56,014 bases of DNA from Candidatus Falkowbacteria bacterium RIFOXYD12_FULL_34_57 (GCA_001780285.1 MFGN01000011.1:1-56014); one strand, 5' to 3'; positions 39,497 to 48,676 are shown, counted from the stretch's first letter. The notes: generated from the sequence alone by a model not told the origin. A program made the numbers and translations.

Positions 39497-41002
39497 ATGA
39501 AATATGATGTAATTATCGGTTTAGAGATACATGCCGAATTAAATACTAAATCTAAAATGTTTTGTGCTTGTAACAATAACATTGAAAACAAGAAGGCTAA
39601 TGCCAATACCTGCCCTATCTGTCTGGGTCACCCAGGAACCTTGCCTGTTCCCAATAAAGAGGCCGTAGAATCAACCATTCTTACGGGTCTTGCCTTGAAT
39701 TGCAAAATTAACCAAATTACCAAATTTGACCGTAAAAACTATTTCTATCCAGATCTACCCAAGGGATACCAAATATCTCAGCTCGATCTTCCGATTTGTT
39801 ATGACGGACATATTAATATTGATGATCAACAAGTTAAAATTACCAGAATACATTTGGAAGAAGATACCGGCAAGTCAACCCATCCAAGCGGCAAAGATTA
39901 TTCACTCTTGGATTTTAACCGCGCCGGCACGCCTCTCATGGAAATGGTCACCGAACCCACCATACCTAATGCCGAAATTGCTAAAAAATTCTGCCAGACA
40001 TACCAGCAGATCCTGCAGTATTTAAAAATCAGCGATGCCAACATGGAAAAAGGAGAAATGCGCTGCGAAGCCAATATCAGCCTGCAAGAAAAAGGAAAGT
40101 GGAAATATAAAGGAAATTGTGAAATTGTGCCGATCGGAGATTATAAGCTGAACAAAAAAACCGAAGTAAAAAATATAAATTCTTTCCGCGCCTTGGAAAA
40201 AGCTATAAATTATGAAATTGAAAGACAAGCAAAATTATTGGATGATGGAGAAAAAATACTTCAGGAAACCCGCGGATGGAATGATGACCAAAATAAAACT
40301 ATTAGCCAAAGAATTAAAGAAACCAGTGCGGATTACCGATATTTTCCAGAACCGGATATTCCGTCTTTTCGAATATCTTCGACAAAAATAGAAGAAATCC
40401 AGGCGCGTCTCATTGAAATGCCGCACGACAAGAAAAAAAGATTTATGGAACAATACGATTTCAGCAAAGATACCGCCGAACTTTTGGTCAGTGATAAGAA
40501 TCTGGCCCACTACGCGGAAAATGTTATTTCGGAACTTCGGGCGTGGATAGATTCCACCGGAGACTCATGGGAAAGACAAAAGAAAAAATTGGCTAAAATA
40601 ACATCAAATTGGCTTACCAGCGAACTATTAAAGCATCTAAAAAATGATAAAAAAAATATCAAAAATATCAAAATAACTCCGGAAAATTTTGCCGAACTTT
40701 TGAGCTTGATTTATCAGGATAAGATTAATTCTTCAGCCGGACAAAGTATATTGGAAATTATGTACAAAAATGGCGGGGATCCGACAGATATTATGAAAAA
40801 TTTGGGATTAGAGCAACTTGATGATGAAGGCGCTCTAAAAACAGTGGTTAAGGAAATAATAGAAAAAAATCCGAACCAGACGGCAGAGTATAGAAGCGGA
40901 AAAGAAAACATACTACAATTCTTTGTTGGACAAGCAATGGCTGCTACCAAGGGAAAAGCTAATCCCAAAAAATTAATTGAATTATTTAAAGAACTGCTAT
41001 AA
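39497..41002 (+). CDS. gatB: Asp-tRNA(Asn)/Glu-tRNA(Gln) amidotransferase subunit B
   Basis: YDVIIGLEIHAELNTKSKMFC; LDFNRAGTPLMEMVTEP; DYRYFPEPDIP. Confidence 0.97.
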   Translation: MKYDVIIGLEIHAELNTKSKMFCACNNNIENKKANANTCPICLGHPGTLPVPNKEAVESTILTGLALNCKINQITKFDRKNYFYPDLPKGYQISQLDLPICYDGHINIDDQQVKITRIHLEEDTGKSTHPSGKDYSLLDFNRAGTPLMEMVTEPTIPNAEIAKKFCQTYQQILQYLKISDANMEKGEMRCEANISLQEKGKWKYKGNCEIVPIGDYKLNKKTEVKNINSFRALEKAINYEIERQAKLLDDGEKILQETRGWNDDQNKTISQRIKETSADYRYFPEPDIPSFRISSTKIEEIQARLIEMPHDKKKRFMEQYDFSKDTAELLVSDKNLAHYAENVISELRAWIDSTGDSWERQKKKLAKITSNWLTSELLKHLKNDKKNIKNIKITPENFAELLSLIYQDKINSSAGQSILEIMYKNGGDPTDIMKNLGLEQLDDEGALKTVVKEIIEKNPNQTAEYRSGKENILQFFVGQAMAATKGKANPKKLIELFKELL

Positions 41003-41022
41003 TAAAACTAAAAAAATAATAA

Positions 41023-41958
41023 ATGAAAACTGCAGTAATCGCCTTAGGAGGCAACGCCCTTCTTCAAAGCGGAGAACAAGGGACAATTAAACAACAGGAA
41101 AAAAATGCATACAAAACATGTGCTGATTTAGTGAAACTTTTAAAGAATAAATACAGACTGGTCATTACCCATGGAAATGGTCCCCAAGTTGGCAACATCC
41201 TGCTTCGCAACATGGCTGGTTTTGAAAAATTCAACATACCGCAGATGCCCCTTGATGTTTGCGTAGCCGATTCTCAGGGTGGAATCGGTTATATGATAGA
41301 GAGGCAGCTAAAAAATATATTAAATAAAGAAAAAATAAACAAAAACATAATAACCCTGATTACCCAAGTGCTAGTAAACAAAAAAGATCCTGCATTCAGC
41401 AGCCCATCAAAACCAATTGGTCCTTTTTATACTGAAGAAAATAAAGAAAAACTAAAAAAAGAATTTGGGTGGCAATTTATAAATGACGAAAAACGCGGCG
41501 GGTGGCGCCGACTTGTAGCCTCCCCTGCCCCGATTGAATTCTTGAATCAAAAAATCATAAAAGATTTATTTTTAAAAGGGAATGTTGTGATTGCCTCCGG
41601 CGGCGGCGGAATCCCTATATATAAAGACAAAAAAAATAATCTTTGCGGCGTAGAAGCTGTAGTGGATAAAGATTTGGCATCAGCCCAACTAGCTTCTAAA
41701 ATTGGCGCTAAAATCTTGTATATTATTACAGATGTGCCCAAGGTTTATATAAATTTTAACAAACCGAATCAAAAAGAGCTAAACCAAATATCCCTAAAGA
41801 CAGCCCAAAAATATTACAAACAAGGAGAATTTGGTAGAGGCAGTATGGGTCCTAAGATACTGGCAGCTATTAATTTTATAAAGAGTGGGGGTCAAGAAGT
41901 AATTATTTCTGACTCTATAAGTTTAGATAAAAATAAGGGAACGAGAATAGTTAAATAA
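41023..41958 (+). CDS. arcC: Carbamate kinase
   Basis: VIALGGNALLQSGEQGT; VITHGNGPQVGNILLRN; IASGGGGIPIY. Confidence 0.95.
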   Translation: MKTAVIALGGNALLQSGEQGTIKQQEKNAYKTCADLVKLLKNKYRLVITHGNGPQVGNILLRNMAGFEKFNIPQMPLDVCVADSQGGIGYMIERQLKNILNKEKINKNIITLITQVLVNKKDPAFSSPSKPIGPFYTEENKEKLKKEFGWQFINDEKRGGWRRLVASPAPIEFLNQKIIKDLFLKGNVVIASGGGGIPIYKDKKNNLCGVEAVVDKDLASAQLASKIGAKILYIITDVPKVYINFNKPNQKELNQISLKTAQKYYKQGEFGRGSMGPKILAAINFIKSGGQEVIISDSISLDKNKGTRIVK

Positions 41959-41969
41959 TAATTAATCCC

Positions 41970-42053
41970 TTGTCATTCTGAACGAAGTGAAGAATCTTGA
42001 GAATGACGTACAATAATATTTTAACGAGATTCTTCACTACACCCAGAATGACA
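41970..42053. repeat. Imperfect inverted repeat of TCATTCTG family
   Basis: TGTCATTCTGAACGAAGTGAAGAATCTTGAG...CGAGATTCTTCACTACACCCAGAATGACA. Confidence 0.8.
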
Positions 42054-42073
42054 CCTTAAACAATAAAACAACT

Positions 42074-43540
42074 ATGAAAAATTTCATTAGCATCAATGAT
42101 TTTTCCCGGGAAGAAATTTTTGAAAAAATCATCCCCGGATGCAAGTCTATGGTAGCTAAAGCCAAAACTAAAAAGCCATTAGGATGGCACCCAAGCAAAA
42201 AAGTAATTTTTGCTTTTTTTGAACCCAGCACCAGGACACTGGGGTCATATCTGGAAGCTTCCCGCCTTCTGGGGTGGCGCAATATGCAGATCAACGGCGC
42301 TGAAGCCACATCGCTCACCAAGAAAGAAAGTATGGCAAATACAGTTCGAATGTTTGCCGCACAGGGTGCAGATGTTCTGGTAATGCGCACCAAAATCGAG
42401 GGTGCGCAAAGATTTGCCGCAGAGATCCTGGAGGCTGACGACTGGAACACTTCCGTACAAAACGGCGGCGACGGCACCAATCAGCACCCCACGCAAACAT
42501 TTCTCGACTTGTTGACAATCTCCGAAAAATTAGGCCGATTAGATAATTTTAAAATCGGATTTTTTGGAGATTTGAAATACGGACGCACTGTCCACTCTTT
42601 GTTGTGCGCACTAGCACATCAAAAAAATATTTCTTTGAAGCTTGCTTCTGCTCCAGAAACAGTTTTGCAGGATAGATATAAAAAAATATTTAAAAATGTG
42701 GAGGAGGGCGACTCTTTGGATATTTTAGCTGATTGTGATGTGATTTATGGATCCAGGCTTCAGGAGGAAAGATTTACAGCTGATCCTGTTTCACTTCAAA
42801 GAGCCAGAGATAGATTCAAAATTTCCCACAAACAGCTGGAAATGTTTAAAAAAGATGTGATTATTATGCATCCCATGCCTTATGTAGAAGAATTTGATCC
42901 GCAAATCAGAAAGGATTCGCGATTAATTATTGATCTGCAAGCCTGGCACGGCATTCCGACCAGAATGTTTATGCTGGAGGAAGGATACAAGAATAGAAAG
43001 AAAAAAACTCTAAACAATGAGAAACAAAAAAGTGAATTTGAAATTATCACCAAAATGAAATTGGATAAATATATGGAAGAAAGAAAAAGCAAAAAGACAG
43101 TCCATAAATATTTTATGCCGATTAACAACGGCACAGTAATTGATCATATCCCACGGGGACTTGGCATAAAAATCAGAGAATTTTTGATTAACAAAAAACT
43201 GGTCGGGGATATCGGGGTAAAACATATTATTGAAGATGTGCCCTCTAAAAAACAAAGGTTAAAAAATGTACTGGTACTTGAAGATATTTTTATTCCAAAA
43301 GAAACAATAGCCGCTATTTCTTCTTTTGCGCCGACTATTACTTTTAACATTATTAAAAACAACATCTTTCAAAAAATTAAAATCAAAAATCCGTCCATGA
43401 TTTCGGGTATCGGACGATGCCCGAATGAAAATTGCATCACCAACCACGATGGAGAAGCTTCTTCTAAATTCACTCACCATAACGATAATCTATACTGCTA
43501 CTATTGTGAAAAAGAATTTGAACAGCGGGAAATAATATAA
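42074..43540 (+). CDS. pyrBI: Aspartate carbamoyltransferase catalytic-regulatory fusion (PyrBI)
   Basis: ATCase motifs FFEPSTRTLGSYLEASRLLG and NGGDGTNQHPTQTFLDLLTI; C-terminal PyrI with Cys zinc site CPNENC...CYYCEKEF. Confidence 0.95.
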   Translation: MKNFISINDFSREEIFEKIIPGCKSMVAKAKTKKPLGWHPSKKVIFAFFEPSTRTLGSYLEASRLLGWRNMQINGAEATSLTKKESMANTVRMFAAQGADVLVMRTKIEGAQRFAAEILEADDWNTSVQNGGDGTNQHPTQTFLDLLTISEKLGRLDNFKIGFFGDLKYGRTVHSLLCALAHQKNISLKLASAPETVLQDRYKKIFKNVEEGDSLDILADCDVIYGSRLQEERFTADPVSLQRARDRFKISHKQLEMFKKDVIIMHPMPYVEEFDPQIRKDSRLIIDLQAWHGIPTRMFMLEEGYKNRKKKTLNNEKQKSEFEIITKMKLDKYMEERKSKKTVHKYFMPINNGTVIDHIPRGLGIKIREFLINKKLVGDIGVKHIIEDVPSKKQRLKNVLVLEDIFIPKETIAAISSFAPTITFNIIKNNIFQKIKIKNPSMISGIGRCPNENCITNHDGEASSKFTHHNDNLYCYYCEKEFEQREII

Positions 43541-43609
43541 TCTCATAACTCGTAACAAATAACTTTATTTATTCTCCTTGTATCATTCTGAAATTCAACA
43601 ATTTCAAAA

Positions 43610-43640
43610 GCAGGGTCCTTGCGTTCCCTGCTTTTTTATT
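43610..43640 (+). terminator. Rho-independent terminator
   Basis: GCAGGGTCCTTGCGTTCCCTGCTTTTTT. Confidence 0.75.
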
Positions 43641-43643
43641 TTT

Positions 43644-43985
43644 TTAATACTGAACCTTTATCTCATATGCCTCTAGGGTCTTTAATTCAAATTCTTTATC
43701 AGAAAGGAAATATCCTGTTATTTTTATAGTCTTATCTTTCTTGTCTGCTATTTTAGCTCTAATTAGAGCTTCTGCTTTGGCATTTATAGGGCGGCCACCT
43801 GCGTAACGATAGCCGCTAACATAAAAAATTTTATCGTTATTTTCACAAATTATAGCAATACTACTTTCATTAATTGATACCCCTAATGGAGTAACAGTTA
43901 ATAACTCCTCGTTAATAGCTAACACAAGGCTGTTTAAACTTAAAACAAAAAAACTTAAAATTACAATAATAACTATCTTTTTCAA
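43644..43985 (-). CDS. Secreted hypothetical protein
   Basis: Signal peptide; AAGGAGGTAGAGAC RBS on minus strand. Confidence 0.55.
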   Translation of the reverse strand: MKKIVIIVILSFFVLSLNSLVLAINEELLTVTPLGVSINESSIAIICENNDKIFYVSGYRYAGGRPINAKAEALIRAKIADKKDKTIKITGYFLSDKEFELKTLEAYEIKVQY

Positions 43986-44029
43986 TGTCTCTACCTCCTT
44001 TTATTTTTACTTAATAAATAGCAAAAAAA

Positions 44030-45067
44030 TTATTTTAAAAAATTATGCACTAAAATTATAGCATCTTTCTCTGTTTTTGTCCAGTGTATTTTTTGCCCTT
44101 GCTTTTCCCAGCGCCTCAGCCAGGTCATCTGCCTCTTGGCAAACTGCCCGATCGCGATATTCAGTTTTTCCACCATATCTTCATATCCAATCTCCTTTTG
44201 CAAATACATGGAAATAAATTTATACTCTAGACCAAAAGACCGCAAACGCTTCCACGATACTCCGTGTTTGCCGTGCAATCGTTCTACCTCCCCTACCATA
44301 TCTTCCTGATCCAACCGCTGAATTAAACGTTTATAAATTCTCTCCCGCAAAACTTCCATCGGCCAGGTTAATCCAATAACAAAATAATCATATCCTGACT
44401 TTCCAGCCAACAATTTATTATTATAATTTGACTGGTCCGCCTTGGGCGGATGACTTTTTAATTTCTCACTTTCCTTTTCAATCTCTATATAACGAACCAA
44501 CCTTCTTTTATTCTGCCTATCGCTTTCATTTAACTTAGCTGCAAATTTAGAATTAACCCTTTTAAGCTCGGCAAAAAGTTGTTTAGAATCCTTTTTTTCC
44601 AGCTTCTCTCTTAATTTCTTGTCGCCTTTAATCGGAGACAGGTCGTACCCATCTACGATAGCCTGCGCATAAAGACCGGTCCCCCCGGCAATAATTGGTA
44701 AATTATTACGTTTAATAATATCATCCATCGCCTTATAGGCTTGTTTCTGAAACTTAGCCAGATTAAACTCTGTCTTTGGATCAACCACATCCAGCAAATG
44801 ATAAGGGATCTTGATCTTTTCAGCTCTCCTATTTCTATTAATTCTTGGAACTAATCCGCCTCGGATGGACGACTTAATTTGATACTCTTCCAAATCCTTA
44901 CCAGTACCAATATCCATATACCTATAAACCTGCCGGGAATCAGCGCTGATTATCTCGCCATTAAATTTATAGGCGAGTTTAACAGCCAAACCAGTCTTGC
45001 CACTGGCAGTTGTTCCCACTATGACGATAATTTTATTATTTAACATACTTAAATTAAAAATTAACAA
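44030..45067 (-). CDS. miaA: tRNA dimethylallyltransferase with insertions
   Basis: IVGTTASGKTGLAVKLA, SADSRQVYRYMDIGTGK, YHLLDVVDP, FAKRQMTWLRR. Confidence 0.94.
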   Translation of the reverse strand: MLIFNLSMLNNKIIVIVGTTASGKTGLAVKLAYKFNGEIISADSRQVYRYMDIGTGKDLEEYQIKSSIRGGLVPRINRNRRAEKIKIPYHLLDVVDPKTEFNLAKFQKQAYKAMDDIIKRNNLPIIAGGTGLYAQAIVDGYDLSPIKGDKKLREKLEKKDSKQLFAELKRVNSKFAAKLNESDRQNKRRLVRYIEIEKESEKLKSHPPKADQSNYNNKLLAGKSGYDYFVIGLTWPMEVLRERIYKRLIQRLDQEDMVGEVERLHGKHGVSWKRLRSFGLEYKFISMYLQKEIGYEDMVEKLNIAIGQFAKRQMTWLRRWEKQGQKIHWTKTEKDAIILVHNFLK

Positions 45068-46419
45068 ATTATTTTTCCTGCGAGCCCGAAATCATCCGCT
45101 TTTTCGATTTTTACCGCTACAAACTCCCCTATCAAATTTCTGCCAATATTTTCAGGATTGATTATCTCTACATTTTTGTTTGTTTCGGTTCTGCCGACGA
45201 AATTACCTCTTTTATTCTTCTTGTCTATCAATATTTTATATTTTTTACCAATATATTTTTTATTGTTTCCCGCGGCTGTCCGGCGCAAAACTTCCATTAA
45301 TTCTTCCTCGCGCCTCTTTTTTTCTTCTGTTTCTATATCATCCTCAAATTTCAAGGCGGCCGTTCCGGGGCGCGGGCTGTATTGGGCGATATAAGCCATA
45401 TCATATTGCACTTCTTCAAAAAGTTCTTTGGTTTTGTCAAATTGCTGCCTGGTTTCTCCGGGAAAACCAACTATAATATCAGTGGTCAAAGCCACATCCG
45501 GCATCCTGTCTTTAATCTTCTTAATCAGTCCTAAATAGTGGCCCCTTGTATATCTTCTATTCATCCTATGGAGGACATCATCATCTCCGGCTTGTGCGGG
45601 CAAATGAATGTGGTGGCAAATCTTTTTACGACTTGCAATGGTTTCTATTAATTCATCACTCATGTCTTTCGGATGGCTGGTGGCAAAACGAATCCAAAAA
45701 TCTCCCTTTATATCATTCACCATTTGCAACAACTTAGAAAAATTAATAACTTTTTTAGATTCGCAATCCGCATCGTTGGTATTTATAAGTACATTAGCAT
45801 CACTTTTGTAACTATTTACATTTTGCGCTATCAAGGCAATTTCTTTATATCCCTTTTTAACTAAAATTTTTACCTCTTCCAATATCTCTTCCGCGCTGCG
45901 ATACTTTTCTGATCCGCGCGCATAAGGCACTACGCAATAAGTACAAAAATTGTCACAACCATTGCCAATCGGCACAAAGGCGCTAAAAACAGAATTGTAC
46001 TTTGGCTTTAATTTTAAATAATCATCGTTGGTTTTATATTTAGAATTATAAATTGAAGTATTACAAAAATCATCTTCGCAGTTTTCAAGCAGGGCTTTAA
46101 GTTTTTCCAATTCTTTTACCGGAAGCCAAATATCCACCTTTTCTCCGATTCTTTTTTTTACATCTTCTCTTCCGGCCAGACAGCCGGTCAAAATTATTTT
46201 CACGCTTGGATTTTGTTTTTTTAATTTGGGAATAATGCCGTAAATCCGATTTTCTGCCGATTGCCTGACTCCACAAGTAGTAATTACTACCAAATCAGCC
46301 TCTTTTTCACTAGATTCTTGATAACCCAAATTTTCTAAATAAGAAGCTATGCGCTCACTATCAGACTTGTTCATCTGGCAGCCGATTGTTATAATATGAT
46401 ATGTTTTGTTAGTTGTCAT
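45061..46419 (-). CDS. miaB: tRNA-2-methylthio-N6-dimethylallyladenosine synthase
   Basis: TIGCQMNKSDSERI; CDNFCTYCVVPYARGSE; TDIIVGFPGET. Confidence 0.95.
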   Translation of the reverse strand: MTTNKTYHIITIGCQMNKSDSERIASYLENLGYQESSEKEADLVVITTCGVRQSAENRIYGIIPKLKKQNPSVKIILTGCLAGREDVKKRIGEKVDIWLPVKELEKLKALLENCEDDFCNTSIYNSKYKTNDDYLKLKPKYNSVFSAFVPIGNGCDNFCTYCVVPYARGSEKYRSAEEILEEVKILVKKGYKEIALIAQNVNSYKSDANVLINTNDADCESKKVINFSKLLQMVNDIKGDFWIRFATSHPKDMSDELIETIASRKKICHHIHLPAQAGDDDVLHRMNRRYTRGHYLGLIKKIKDRMPDVALTTDIIVGFPGETRQQFDKTKELFEEVQYDMAYIAQYSPRPGTAALKFEDDIETEEKKRREEELMEVLRRTAAGNNKKYIGKKYKILIDKKNKRGNFVGRTETNKNVEIINPENIGRNLIGEFVAVKIEKADDFGLAGKIIC

Positions 46420-46436
46420 GTAAGTTTATTTTAACA

Positions 46437-46560
46437 AGAAAAGCCCTTCAAGCTTTTTGAAGTCCCCCGTCCTGCCCGCCGAATTGGAGGGAGGGGCGGT
46501 AGATAACAGTGTATATAATATTAGCCGCTTTTATTGTTGCAAATAGCAGCAGATAAAAAT
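46437..46560. repeat. Dispersed element related to 11806-11960
   Basis: AAGAAAAGCCCTTCAAGCTTTTTGAAGTC...CCTGCCCGCCGAATTGGAGGGA; also resembles 18981-19003. Confidence 0.5.
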
Positions 46561-46579
46561 TCCTATATGAAAACATAAA

Positions 46580-47395
46580 TCATTCTAGCGGACTTTTGAT
46601 GTTTTTTATCGCAGGATTAGTAACTTGGGTATAAATTTGCGTGGTGCGGATATTATTATGCCCTAATAATTTTTGTACATAACGCACATCCGTACCATTT
46701 TCTAAAAGATGGGTGGCGAAACTGTGTCGCAGTGAATGAAAGGTTGCATCTTTATTGATATTAGCTTTTTTTAAAGAATTTTTAAAGGTTTTTTGCAGAG
46801 AAGTAGTTGTCATCTTTCCACTTCGATTACTTTCAAATAAAAAATCATTTTTATGTTTGTTTTTAACCAATATTTCCATATCTTTTTTCAATTTTTCAGG
46901 AAAAATTGTAATTCTATCTTTCATTCCTTTGGCCTCTTTAAGATGAATTATCATTTCATCCAAACCAACATCTTTAACCTTTAAATTTATCACCTCACTA
47001 ACCCGCAACCCGGACGCGTACCCAATTGATATCATTAATTTATGTTTAGGATTATTGGTAAATGATAATATCTTTTTTATTTCATCTCTTGATAAAACCA
47101 CAGGGAGCCTTTTGTTTTTTTTGGCGCACCTAAAATCTATCTCGTCTTTCGATTTTAATACTTCTTTATAAAAAAATTTAATAGAATTAAGTGCTAGGTT
47201 AATGGTTTGAGGAGAATTACCCCTGCTCTGTTTACTTAATAAATATTCCTCAATAGCTTTATTTTTATTTGTTATATTATTTTTTTTAGAAAAAGCCAAA
47301 TATTCATTTATATAAAATAAATAAGATTTTATGGTTTTAAGGCTATAATTACGTAATTTCAACAATGAAACTATCTTGTCAAAAATATTATTCAT
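46580..47395 (-). CDS. Tyrosine recombinase, IntI/XerCD-like, lacking the IntI-specific extra domain
   Basis: GYASGLRVSEVINLKVKD (Arg I), HSLRHSFATHLLENG (HxxR), LGHNNIRTTQIYTQV (H and Tyr), terminal IKSPLE like IntI RSPLD. Confidence 0.92.
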   Translation of the reverse strand: MNNIFDKIVSLLKLRNYSLKTIKSYLFYINEYLAFSKKNNITNKNKAIEEYLLSKQSRGNSPQTINLALNSIKFFYKEVLKSKDEIDFRCAKKNKRLPVVLSRDEIKKILSFTNNPKHKLMISIGYASGLRVSEVINLKVKDVGLDEMIIHLKEAKGMKDRITIFPEKLKKDMEILVKNKHKNDFLFESNRSGKMTTTSLQKTFKNSLKKANINKDATFHSLRHSFATHLLENGTDVRYVQKLLGHNNIRTTQIYTQVTNPAIKNIKSPLE

Positions 47396-47493
47396 GCTAT
47401 AATAGACTTGAATACAATTAGTTGGTGTTTACTGCCATGCACCCAAACCTAATAAATTATAAACAATAAAACAATAACATAAGTTTGCATATA

Positions 47494-47547
47494 ATACAAT
47501 AGTGGCGTTTTATACAAACAAAAAGTTTGTATAAAAACCAGTTGTAC
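47494..47547. other. attI/attC-like hairpin at recombinase-proximal end of array
   Basis: ATACAAT...GGCGTTTTATACAAAC-AAAAA-GTTTGTATAAAAACCA-GTTGTAC; perfect 12-bp palindromic stem 47508-47519/47525-47536. Confidence 0.6.
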
Positions 47548-47623
47548 GAAATAATAAAAAGTTTTAAAATCTCTTTCAGAGATTTATTGGGGCAATTTTA
47601 ATTATTTTTTAATCTTAAACACT

Positions 47624-48241
47624 ATGAAGATTTACAAAATCACAAAAGGACAACTAATAACATTGTGGATGTTTGGAGTTTTATTTTTCTTAGGCAATCT
47701 ACTTTATGTATTTGGCCAATATTCACCATCTGGATTTTCATTATTTTTACTTTTATTAGTGCCTGCTATGTTAGTTTTCTATACAGTTGGCTGGAAATCT
47801 CATAATCCGAAAAAGTCACAAGTAGAAAAACTACAAGATAATAATATCAACGATAAAACTACAAGTATGGACAACCAACCTAAATCAAAAAAATCAATAA
47901 ACCACGCTAAAAGAATTAGAGATTGGTCTATTTTCTATTTTGTATTAGCTGCAATAAATATTGGAATCTATGGCTTTATAATATCTGCAACAGAAAGTAT
48001 GATATTTGGTATTTTTATGATACCATCTTTGATTATGGCGGTATTGGCATACTTAATGCTTCGTTATAAAAACAGGATTACGGCTGGCATATTTCTTATA
48101 TATTATTTATTGATTTTTTTGATTAATTTAGGAATAAGTAGCGTAAGTGAAAGTAGTAGTGTAGGCTCATTATTATTTTTGGTAGGTTTAATTGGTATTT
48201 TCCAATGTTATAGTTCCGCAAAAAAGCTGGCTAAAAAATAA
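47624..48241 (+). CDS. Cassette A: multi-TM hypothetical protein
   Basis: 205-aa ORF with TM segments; flanked by inverted arms GTTGTACG.../...CGTACAAC. Confidence 0.7.
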   Translation: MKIYKITKGQLITLWMFGVLFFLGNLLYVFGQYSPSGFSLFLLLLVPAMLVFYTVGWKSHNPKKSQVEKLQDNNINDKTTSMDNQPKSKKSINHAKRIRDWSIFYFVLAAINIGIYGFIISATESMIFGIFMIPSLIMAVLAYLMLRYKNRITAGIFLIYYLLIFLINLGISSVSESSSVGSLLFLVGLIGIFQCYSSAKKLAKK

Positions 48242-48295
48242 TTAAAATTGCCCCAATATTTTGCTAACGCAAAATTAAAAACTTTTCATTACATC

Positions 48296-48648
48296 GTACA
48301 ACACGGGATATCTGGTTCGTAAAATTTCTTTAACTATATAACTTATGAATAACATTGGATTAATTCTTAATGTAATTGGAACATTGTTTCTTGCTTTTTC
48401 CTTTAATAGCCAAAAGGATGACTTATTTGGAAATACTACCGAAGACGGAAAAAAATTACATTTTCATATTTTAAACACCCCTTATTATTTAAAATAGGAA
48501 TTATTTTAATTATTTTGGGGTTCTTGTTTCAATTAAGTTTTTAAAGAAATTTTACTCACCCAAATTCAGTTTCCGTAATCTGCTAGTGCATCCGCACAAT
48601 TTTAGCAGATTACTCCAACTGAACTTCAGATATCCCGAAACGTTACCC
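48296..48648. other. attC-like site 1 (interrupted by nested small gene)
   Basis: GTACAAC-ACGGGATATCTG...CAGATATCCCG-AAAC-GTTACCC; contains CCCAAATT...AACTTC motif pair. Confidence 0.55.
48345..48544 (+). CDS. Nested small membrane protein, two overlapping frames (possible -1 frameshift)
   Basis: 0-frame MNNIGLILNVIGTLFLAFSFNSQKDDLFGNTTEDGKKLHFHILNTPYYLK* ends just after T_TTA_AAA; -1 frame continues FKIGIILIILGFLFQLSF*; flanked by 14-bp perfect IR 48320-48333/48541-48554. Confidence 0.5.
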
Positions 48649-48676
48649 AAAATTCGCTCCGCTCATTTTGGGTAAC
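48642..48676. other. ORF-less micro-cassette
   Basis: GTTACCCAAAATTCGCTCCGCTCATTTTGGGTAAC, inverted core sites bracketing no gene. Confidence 0.5.

Noticed and set aside
42245-42518. Antisense ORFs inside pyrBI and many other coding regions
   Set aside because: Shadow ORFs opposite strong, family-matched genes; no independent coding evidence.
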